From assembly GCF_000142905.1 (NCBI RefSeq), contig NW_013657622.1, positions 154,151 through 186,313 of the forward strand: a stretch of DNA of 32,163 nucleotides, written 5' to 3'. A program made the translations under genes and the position numbers. The notes beneath the pieces are model-generated. The model ran no database searches. It worked only from the letters and a program-made list of their open reading frames with translations, and had not been told where the DNA came from. Positions 1 to 7,723 of this stretch are shown here, piece after piece; the first letter of the stretch is position 1; each line of letters begins with the position of its first letter. Source of the stretch: Thecamonas trahens ATCC 50062. Lineage: Eukaryota; Apusozoa; Apusomonadida; Apusomonadidae.

Positions 1-19
1 CCCCCCCCCCCACTCTCGA

Positions 20-66
20 CGCTCACTCGTCACTCGTCGCTCGTCACTCGTCACTCGTCACTCGCC
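20..66. repeat. heptamer tandem repeat upstream of gene 1
   Basis: Imperfect tandem copies of CACTCGT (about six, one variant GCTCGT) follow a run of 11 C at the window start. They lie in the presumed promoter or 5' UTR of the PLK4-like gene. No gene is seen in 1-137. Confidence 0.8.
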
Positions 67-137
67 CCATCACCGGCCACCCGACTCCTTCGCCCCTTCG
101 CCCCGCCAGGTCACACTGTGTGCAGCACGCGGGGGCC

Positions 138-2263
138 ATGGAAGGATACACTGTGAAAGAGGTGCTCGGACGCGGCTCGAACGCTGTGGTCTTTGCAGCC
201 ACTCATGCCTCTGGCACAGTCTGTGCTGTCAAACGGGTACGCCATGCTCACCAGCCATTCACGTCGTGAGCGTCTTTTTGGCGCGAAGCTTCGCGCCAAA
301 AATATGGCTCGTCACCCTTTTTCCAGCCAGACGTCTCCATCATCTGACTCACATACTCACCTCATTCTTATCCTGGGGTCGTGGGGAGGAGACAGATTGA
401 TAAGAGCAGAATGCGCGCAGCAGGAATGACAGGGAGGATCGTGTCCGAGGTCTCGATCCATGCGCAAATCGAGCATCCGGGCGTGGTACCGCTGCTGGCC
501 TTTGAGGAGGACGACCGATTTGTGTACCTCGTCCTGCCACTGGCTGAGGGAACTCTGGCAGAGGCTGTGGCGGATCTAGGCGGATTGATGGATGAACAGA
601 CTGCAGGAGCATGTCTGGCGCAGATCACTGACGCTGTGGCCTACCTGCATGCGCATGGCGTGCTCCATCGCGATCTTAAGCTGACCAACATCCTCGTCAT
701 GCCGCAACACGCCAGCAAGGCGAAGGAGAAGAGGACCGGGTGGAAGCTGATGGTGGCCGACTTTGGCCTTGCTGCTAAGGTCGACTCGCCGCACGATGCC
801 CGGGCCACCCGGTGCGGGACGCCCAACTACATGGCTCCCGAGGTTGCTTGCGCTCTGCCGCACTCGTCGGCGGCCGACGTGTGGGCGCTCGGGGTGCTGG
901 CGTACACGCTACTGGTCGGCCGCCCGCCGTTTTCACCCTCTGATGCGGCTGAGGCGCGGCTGCCTGGCGTCCGCGGCGCCCGTGCCACTCTGGCCAAGGT
1001 CAAGCGCGGCAAGTACGTCCTGCCGGACACCGTCTCGCCGCTGGCGGCCGACTTTATCTCGGCTTGCCTCCGCCACCGTCCCGAGGACCGACCGACCGCG
1101 GCCCAGCTTGTTGCGCACCCGTTTCTTGCCGGCCCGGTTACCGTCTCGCCTGGTGCCGAGTGGGACGCACTTGTGTACGGCAGCCCATCCAAGGTGCCTG
1201 GTTCGCCGATGACGGTCGACTCGCCGATGACGGTCGATGTTGCGCGGAGCGCCGAGGACTCTATGCCTCCATCACTATCACCGTCGCCGTCGCTGCCACC
1301 GTCGCCACCCCCCCTGTGGCGCCGCTTGTGCCGCTGGACGCCCGCGGCGTGACTTGCGTCCGGGTGGAGCGGACAGCTTTTGGATCGGTCTCTGTCCTGC
1401 CCAACTCGGAGGTCGGTGTCGAGGTTGTCCCGCTCAACGCCATCCTCCTCGTCGCCTGCGATGGGACGGCGGTGCGTGTCGGCCAGCTCGACAAAGCTGC
1501 CGAGTTGGGCGGTGGGCTGGAGCGGACGACGTACGGGCTGGAGCATCTGCCAGTCGCAGCACATCCGTACTATGATGCTGCGCGCGAGTACGTGGCCCGT
1601 GTCCGGGCCGCCACGCCAAAGGTCACGCTCCACACGCCGCTGGGCGTGTTCTCGCTCTCAGCAGCCGGAGCATATGGTGCGCGGTTTGGCGATGGCTTTG
1701 AGATGAGCTTTAAGCCTGGCCACAACTCATACGAGCTGGCGGATGGAACGTCGGTCTCTGCCCATCTGCGCAGCGCGGTGGCGCCGCCGCTGGCGGCTCG
1801 GTTGGAAGCCTTTGATGCGGCGCGGGCGGCGCTAGATCGACTCGAGGCCGAAGAGTGCGCGGTCTTTCCCTTGGTGGCGGTCGACCCGCTGCTCGGTGCA
1901 CTCGGCGGTGACGCGAGTGCTGGAAATTGGACGGCGTCGTCGTCAGCGTCGACCACTTCAGCCTCATCGTCGTCTGCGTCGTCTTCCGGGCGGGCTGGCC
2001 TCTCGCCACCGGTCCACGTGCCTGGGACCGGATGGGCCTTCCGTGACGGCGGCGCCAACATGCACCTCCTCTTTGATGACGGGGTGCACGTGGAGATCCC
2101 AGCATCGGCGACGACGGTGCGGATGACATCGGTCGATGGCGGTGCGTTGGTCTTCTCCCTCGACGCTGTTGTGCCGCCCGAAGTCCGCGCCCGCCTCGCG
2201 CACGTCCCTGCCTTTGCCAACGCACTCCGCTCACAGCGACAGCCACCAGCCTCCGACCGATAA
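138..2263 (+). CDS. PLK4: PLK4/SAK-like polo kinase (2 exons, one frame break)
   Basis: This is a serine/threonine kinase of the PLK4 (SAK) type, which triggers centriole/basal-body duplication in animals. Exon 1 is 138-236 and exon 2 is 396-2263, joined in phase 0 (the protein runs ...CAVKR then IDKSRM...). The kinase domain spans about residues 1-265: glycine loop GRGSNAVVF, Lys32, HRD Asp near 126, DFG near 155, and a CGTPNYMAPE activation segment, so it should be active. The IDKSRMRAAGM stretch and the T-loop resemble PLK4 more than PLK1. After a Ser/Pro linker comes a cryptic polo box (about 1345-1890) and a C-terminal polo box (about 2005-2235, with LLFDDGVHVEI). The frame changes at the seven-C run 1308-1314. 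One more base there gives a continuous protein of 655 aa. Start: first ATG with the kinase N-terminus directly after it. Kinase plus CPB plus PB3 makes PLK4 the clear family choice; the break is unexplained. Confidence 0.9.
237..395 (+). other. intron 1 of the PLK4-like gene
   Basis: Donor GTACGC at 237 and acceptor ACAG ending at 395, phase 0, 159 bp. Removing it joins kinase subdomain II (AVKR) to the IDK-x-x-M segment typical of PLK4. It contains the 28-bp palindrome listed separately. Confidence 0.85.
275..302. promoter_or_regulatory. perfect 28-bp palindrome with two E2F-like sites
   Basis: TTTTTGGCGCGAAG is followed at once by its exact reverse complement. Each arm contains TTTGGCGC, which fits the E2F/DP consensus TTTSSCGC, so two sites face each other. 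It lies in the first intron of a cell-cycle kinase, about 140 bp after the ATG. The palindrome is seen directly. E2F binding is inference; it could also act as a DNA or RNA hairpin. Confidence 0.55.
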
Positions 2264-2458
2264 GAGCACCAGTATGCGTGCCCTGAGATCGGCATACCAC
2301 CAGCCCCCCCCCCCCTATTAATCGATAGTGGTCGCATTCCCCCTGCCCCCACCGCAGCATCACCATCCCCCCCCTTCCCCATCCCTTCATCACGTTAATC
2401 GAAACTCCTACACACAATATATTCGTTCGTTCCTCCGAAACGCCGCCGCCGCTTTGCC
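2264..2458. other. 3' flank of gene 1 with C12 run
   Basis: AT-richer spacer after the PLK4 stop. It holds a run of 12 C (2304-2315) followed by TATTAATCG, then C-rich sequence. No gene or clear AATAAA signal is seen. Confidence 0.6.
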
Positions 2459-2970
2459 ATGGAATGGGTGCGATATGGAATGGGTGCGATATGATGGAAT
2501 GGGTGCGATATGGATTGGGTGCGACATGGAATGGGTGCGATATGGAATGGGTGCGACATGATGGAATGGGTGCGATACGGATTGGGTGCGATATGGATTG
2601 GGTGCGATATGGAATGGGTGCGATATGATGGAATGGGTGCGATATGGAATGGGTGCGATATGGAATGGGTGCGATATGGATTGGGTGCGATATGGAATGG
2701 GTGCGATATGGAATGGGTGCGACATGGAATGGGTGCGACATGGAATGGGTGCGACATGGTATGGGTGCGATATGATGGAATGGGTGCGACATGGAATGGG
2801 TGCGACATGGAATGGGTGCGACATGGAATGGGTGCGACATGGAATGGGTGCGACATGGTATGGGTGCGACATGATGGAATGGGTGCGACATGGAATGGGT
2901 GCGATATGATGGAATGGGTGCGACATGGAATGGGTGCGACATGGAATGGGTGCGACATGGATTGGCTTCC
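2459..2970. repeat. 16-bp minisatellite
   Basis: About 30 tandem copies of ATGGAATGGGTGCGAY (16 bp), some expanded to 19 bp by an extra ATG (ATGATGGAATGGGTGCGAT) and some with GATT for GAAT. It lies between genes 1 and 2. Because the unit is not a multiple of 3 and has no stop on either strand, it produces long spurious ORFs (for example His/Pro-rich ones on the minus strand). I see no reason to call these genes. Confidence 0.95.
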
Positions 2971-2995
2971 GTTTGTGGTGGCGGCCGAGTGGCGG

Positions 2996-3136
2996 ACAGC
3001 GGAGAGCGGAGAGCCGAGAGCAGAGCGCGGAGAGACGAGAGGGAGAACGAGAGCAAGAGCAAGAGCAGTTGACGCCAGCGGAGCCAGGTAGCTGCGTGTG
3101 GTTAAGAGCAAGAGCAAGAGCAAGAGCAAGAGCAAG
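2996..3136 (+). repeat. purine-rich GAGA/AGAGCA tract before gene 2
   Basis: GGAGAGC/GAGAGC-type repeats followed by tandem AGAGCA hexamers (around 3050-3066 and 3104-3136) end 7 bp before the start codon of gene 2. Promoter or 5' UTR position. The strand bias is opposite to the pyrimidine-rich leaders of other genes here. Confidence 0.7.
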
Positions 3137-3143
3137 TGGGCAT

Positions 3144-3469
3144 ATGGGTAACCAGGGCTCCACGGCGTACTCTGACGCCCTCATGCGGGCCGAAGGCTCG
3201 GACGACCTTGTTCCACCTCGTGCCATGTCATCATCATCATCATCATCAGGAGCAGCAGGAGCAGCAGGAGCAGCAGGTGGTGGTGGTGGTGGTGGTGGTG
3301 GTGGTGGGGAAGGGGGGAGGTATGGGCATGGAGGTGGGTATGGGGAAGGTGGACACGACATGGCCTCGTCGGTGGAAGGGGATGCGGCCATGCATGGGTC
3401 GGACACGGTGGGTATGGGAAACGCCTCGGCTGTGCCCGTCAACAACGTCAATGGCAACAACAACAACAG

Positions 3470-3501
<32 letters not shown>

Positions 3502-4888
3502 TCGCACTGGCTGGCGACGGTCAGCACGCCGCTGCTCGCTCTCCGTGGGATGTTCAGACTCGGCTCGTCACCGGCTCGGGGTTGTACTTTGGTGGCCATT
3601 ATGTGCCTGGGAGGGGCATGGCCCAGCCATCGGTTCGTTGATGGAGAAGGGGGGGGGAGAGGGGGGAGAAAGGAAGGGGGGTGGGCATCAGAAGGGATGA
3701 AGGGGAGGAGGGGGGGGCTGGGGAAAGGGGGAGAGGGAGAGTTGGAAGCGGGGCCAAGGCTGGGATCGTCTTGCGCTCGTTACCCACAACTCACGACATT
3801 GTCTATGTGTGCAGGCACGTGAGACTGGCCCCCGCCCGCACGTGCAGGAGACAGTTTCCATCGATGCGGGCGTGTACATCAACAAGGAGAGCCTGGCTGT
3901 GAGCGAGGACTCGACGTCGGGCCTCTACACCCTGTCCTTTGACTTTGATGCAGCGGTTGAGGGTACCATGGAGGTCTATCTGGCTGCCTCAGAGGAGCTG
4001 GCTGGCAACTCGCCGCTTCCGGTCATTGTCCATGCTGTTGTTGGCTCCGTCGCCGCCCGCCCAGCGCCCACCCCAGTCGCCTTTGGCCCGGGCCTCGGCC
4101 AGTCGTTTGAACTGCCGACGACTGACGGTCTGGACCTGGCGGCATATGAAGAGCTGGCGCCTGTGGCCGATGCCGATGGCGCCGGCGATGTCGACGACCA
4201 TGCTGCGGCCGACGCCGACGTCGAGACCGGAGACTCTCCAGCAATCGTTTCAGTGCTGGCCCAGCTCCCGGAATCGGCCTCGTCGTCGCAGTCTGACGAT
4301 GCTCGCCCGCGCATCTTTCCGCTGGTGGTGGTGGTGCGGACAAGCGGTGGTGCGGACGCTGTGCCTGCGGGAGGGACGGGAGAGGCTGAGAGCCTCCCGG
4401 TGCCTGCGGCGCCGCAGGTCCAGATCCTCTACGCCTCGCTCCGGCGATCGTCGTCAGGCGCGTACTCGGTCCGCACCCTCCGTCAGAAGCTGGTGGTTGG
4501 CAACGACGAGGTGTACCTGCTGCAGGATGTGTTCGGCCTCGACGCCGAGGAGGAGGATGGGACGACCGAGTGTGTGGTGTGCATGTCCGACCCGCGCGAC
4601 ACGCTTGTCCTGCCCTGCCGCCACATGTGTCTCTGCGGCGAGTGCGCCGAGGAGCTCCGCGTTCGCTCCTCGCGCTGCCCGATTTGCCGCACCCACTTTA
4701 CCTCGCTTCTCTCCATTTCGGACCCGTCCAAGCCGGCGGCGGCTAGCGATGGCTCCGAGGCGGAGCCCGATAACGGCGGCGACGATGGTGGCGACGACTC
4801 GCTGGCGTCGGATGACGACCTGCTGGCTGCTGCTCCGGTCTCCGACACCGACGGCGAGGCTGGGCAGCCGCTCATCGAACTCTCTTAG
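3144..4888 (+). CDS. MGRN1/RNF157-like RING E3 ubiquitin ligase
   Basis: Likely an E3 ubiquitin ligase of the mahogunin (MGRN1/RNF157; plant LOG2) family. Exons 3144-3632 and 3815-4888 join in phase 0 to give 520 aa. The N-terminus MGNQGST fits an N-myristoylation signal (Gly2, Ser6), as in MGRN1 and LOG2, so membrane attachment is expected. Residues about 30-130 are low complexity: Ser7, Gly11, and an Asn tract broken by one Ser. Exon 2 carries the beta-rich domain that precedes the RING in this family (VSIDAGVYINKESLAV ... LYTLSFDFDAAVEGTMEVY). The RING follows at about residues 414-455: CVVC, DTLVLPCRHMCLCGEC and CPIC, with all metal ligands present. The tail is acidic. The ORF ends 9 bp from the stop of the opposing gene 3. 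The family call is firm; the substrate is unknown. Confidence 0.88.
3633..3814 (+). other. intron of the MGRN1-like gene
   Basis: Donor GTTCGT at 3633, acceptor GTGTGCAG ending at 3814, phase 0, 182 bp, very G-rich. The join restores the family order (short YFGGHYVPGRG segment, then the beta domain). Confidence 0.8.
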
Positions 4889-4897
4889 ATGCGTGGT

Positions 4898-7184
4898 TTA
4901 CACGTACTCGACGCGCAGAATAGTAAAGGCGAGTGTAAGCCCGTGAAGCGCGTTGGCTACAGCGACGGCCTCGTCCACCGAGGCCATGGTCACGGAAGCA
5001 ACCTTGCCTCCGACCAGTGTCGAGGATACCACAGAGCCGCACGAGTCGGAGATGGCGGAAATGACGGCGGCGGCCGAGACGCAAAGCGCGGAATCGATTT
5101 TCTCGAGCGAGATGGCGAGCTCGGTTGTGGGTGTGCCGATGAGCTGGCAAACGGTGGTGAGTGGTTCGAGTGAGGTGATGGAGGCGACGGCGTCGGCGTC
5201 GTCCGGCGCCACAGGCGAGAGCAGCGGCGGAAGATAGCTCAGCCGCGAGCCGTCGAGAGTCCAGCCTTCCTGGACCATGATCTCGCCGCGAAGCGCAGAC
5301 TGGATGCCGCGGAGGATAGGAGCCGAGACGTAGGTCGACTCGATGATCGCGGCGTCGTCGCTGCTCGGCGAGGGGCGGCAAGGAGGCTGAGCGCGTTGAG
5401 CGGCGAGCCGCGGAGCGACGGGTGCAGCGGCGGGAGGACCGGCGGGTGGGAGGCCGTAACATCGACCGAGAGCGGAAGCATTTCGACGACGGTGGAAATG
5501 AGCGTCCGGCGGGCGGTGCGGTCGAGGACTGGCAAGCGGCCGTGGGTGGCGGCGTGGATCTGGGCAACCTGGGCAACGATGAGGCGCTGGACAAAAGCGA
5601 GCCAGGCGAGCTTGTGGCGCGGCTGCGAAGCGACGTTGAGCTGCTCGATGGCGGCGACGGCAACGACGCGAATGGCGAGAAGAAGGGCGCGGCTGGCATC
5701 GTGGGATGAGGCGTAGAGTGTGCTCCAGTTGCGGAGACAGATGTCGACGTCGCGGAGCGAGGGCAGGGAGCCCATGCTTCCGTTTTCGGAAAGAAACTCG
5801 TAGACAATAAAACGGACCTCGATGGGAAGCTTGCGGAGGATGTCGGCGGCGGTAGCGAGCTCGTGGCGGACTGTAGCTTCCTCGGCGGTAAAGACGGAGA
5901 CACCCGAGGTGATGGCGCCGACAGCGCCAATAACCTCACCGGGCGGGACCGAGGCGGCGTAGAGCGGGGTCTGGACCACTTTTTCGAGCAATGCCCACAT
6001 GCCAACCGAGGCACGAGCACACTTAAAGCGGGCATAGTACGCCATACGAAGCTGGTTGACATGGTGGAAGCCTGCATCAGCAATCTCGCGCATGCCCATA
6101 ATTGACACGATCGACCCGTTCTCGGTCGTGGTCTGCGTCGGCGCGTACGGCACTGGCTGCACGGTGTCGTTGATCTTGAAGCTCGAGTGCGAGGCCGCCG
6201 GCGCCTGCTGCGCCGGCCTCGCCTCGCCACTGCGGAGTCGCTTCTGGGCCATCGGCGACGACGGCTGCCGCAGACGGTCTACTGGAGTGGAAAGCGGATT
6301 CGAGAGGGAGGCAAGCATGGAGGAGGAGTGAGAGACGTTGTCGTCAAAGTCGAGCTGGCGATAGCGGCGGCCGATGGGCGCTGTCGCCGCCGAAGCGGTG
6401 TCCAGCATAATTGTCAGTGTGCCGGCGGCGATCACCATGTTGGTCTCGATGAAGTTGACCAGCGGCTGGATGGCTGACAAGTCGGTCATGATCTTCTCCA
6501 GGGTGTCACGGGCAAGAGCGGCGTCGACGCCGCTGCCATCGTTACGGGAGGCGCAGACGACGCCGAAGCAATTGAGATTGTCAGCGAGTTCATCCCGGAA
6601 CCTGTTTTGCTCGAAGAGCTGCGGGATGTTGTGTGAGTGGGGAGCGGGAGAAGGGAACGATTGCCAGTCGACGACCATGACTACGGAGACCAGCATGATG
6701 GCCAGCATGATGATTAGCATGATGACTAGGCCTGACGACCAGCCTGACGACCAGCCTGACGACCAGCCTGACGACCAGCCTGACGACCAGCCTGACGACC
6801 AGCCTGACGACCAGCCTGACGACCAGCATGACGACCAGCCTGACGACCAGCCTGACGACCAGCATGATGACCAGCCTGACGACCAGCATGATGACCAGCC
6901 TGACGACCAGCCTGACGACCAGCCTGACGACCAGCATGATGACCAGCCTGACGACCAGCCTGACGACCAGCATGATGACCAGCCTGACGACCAGCCTGAC
7001 GACCAGCATGACGACCAGCATGATGACCAGCCTGACGACCAGCATGACGACCAGCATGATGACCAGCCTGACGACGTTCGTCCATGTGGTTGACCGAGTG
7101 GACGACTGCGTTGTAGGTGACGGCGTTCTGAGTGACCAACTCGGAGAGGATGTACAACCAGGCCTGCTTGCGGAGGATGGACAT
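4898..7184 (-). CDS. unrecognised helical protein (2 exons, one frame break)
   Basis: I do not recognise the family. Exon 1 starts at 7184 (ATG in CACCATG context; MSILRKQAWLYILSELV...) and runs to about 7071. Exon 2 starts at 6618 after a good polypyrimidine-CCGCAG acceptor (LFEQNRFRDELADNL...) and ends with TAA at 4898-4900. Predicted length is about 610 aa, mostly amphipathic helices, with a Ser/Pro linker (about 6190-6330) and no TM or known catalytic motif. The frame shifts at the GGGG run 5372-5375. With one more base the reading passes smoothly from ...NALSLLAAP to SPSSDDAAIIESTYVSAP.... The C-terminus (4898-5140) is hydrophobic, Ala/Val-rich and ends ILRVEYV. The exact exon 1 donor is unresolved because the exon border runs into a tandem repeat. 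It shares a divergent promoter with gene 4 and converges on gene 2. Confidence 0.7.
6676..7076. repeat. 12-bp minisatellite inside intron 1 of gene 3
   Basis: About 29 copies of CCTGACGACCAG or its variant CATGATGACCAG in 6731-7076, with decayed copies down to 6676. Copies with the CATGATGACCAG and CATGACGACCAG variants alternate irregularly. It occupies nearly the whole intron 6619-7070. On the transcript strand each unit carries a GGTCGTC that resembles the end of exon 1. Because 12 is a multiple of 3 it also looks like a DDQP-repeat ORF on the plus strand. Confidence 0.9.
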
Positions 7185-7723
7185 GGTGCTGGGTGCTTGG
7201 TATGGTCCTTCTCTCTCTCTCTACACACACACACGCACACACACGCGTGCACGCACACAGTGGGGTGTATGTGGTGGTGGTAGTGGTGGTGGTAGTGGGA
7301 GGGGAGGGGAGGTGCCTGTCGCATTGGTGGTGATCGATCGGAGAGTGATCGATCGGAGAGTGATCGATCGCTGGGTGGGGAAGGTGAGGGGGGAAGGGGG
7401 GGGGGGTGATGGAGATGATGGGAACGATGGGGATGGTGGGGGTCACGGTTGTGAGACATTCCCCCTCCCTCCCTCCCCCCCCCCCCCCCCCCACCTCAAA
7501 CTCCATGACCATATCCAAGTTGATCCTGCATCATCACATCCATCCCCCTACCCCCCCCCCCCCCTCCTCTCCCTCTTCCCTGTCGCCATCATCACCCATA
7601 GTTGGGCGCCAAAGCGACAGACCGTGTCGGCGACGGGCGAACGACCACTGGACGACAACCACCGGACGACCACCACCACCAGATGACCACCAGACGACCA
7701 CTCCTCTCCCCCTCCCCAACCTC
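7185..7723. promoter_or_regulatory. divergent promoter region of genes 3 and 4
   Basis: 539 bp between two start codons facing away from each other. It holds TC repeats, a CA-rich tract (7222-7258), a GGT-rich tract (7261-7310), TGATCGATCGGAGAG copies (7331-7370), a G11 run (7396-7406), C18 (7475-7492) and C14 (7551-7564). The G run is poly(C) on the gene 3 strand and the C runs are poly(C) on the gene 4 strand. No TATA box stands out. Confidence 0.65.
7331..7370. repeat. 15-bp direct repeat TGATCGATCGGAGAG x2.7
   Basis: Two exact copies and the first 10 bases of a third, each with the palindrome GATCGATC, in the divergent promoter between genes 3 and 4. It could be a factor-binding cluster. 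That is inference only. Confidence 0.8.

Noticed and set aside
2459-2970. CRISPR-like array
   Set aside because: Units are directly adjacent with no unique spacers, in a eukaryotic context. It is a minisatellite.
1710-3062. Long minus-strand ORFs rich in His-Pro-Phe and Arg-Thr-His
   Set aside because: They arise from the 16-bp minisatellite and antisense of the PLK4 C-terminus. Several frames are open at once, and there is no start context or domain.
6190-6230. Inverted repeat GCCGGCGC ... GCGCCGGC
   Set aside because: Short GC stem within coding sequence of gene 3. Expected by chance at this composition.
6374-7093. Plus-strand ORF with DDQP repeats
   Set aside because: It is the 12-bp intronic minisatellite read in one of several open frames, antisense to gene 3.
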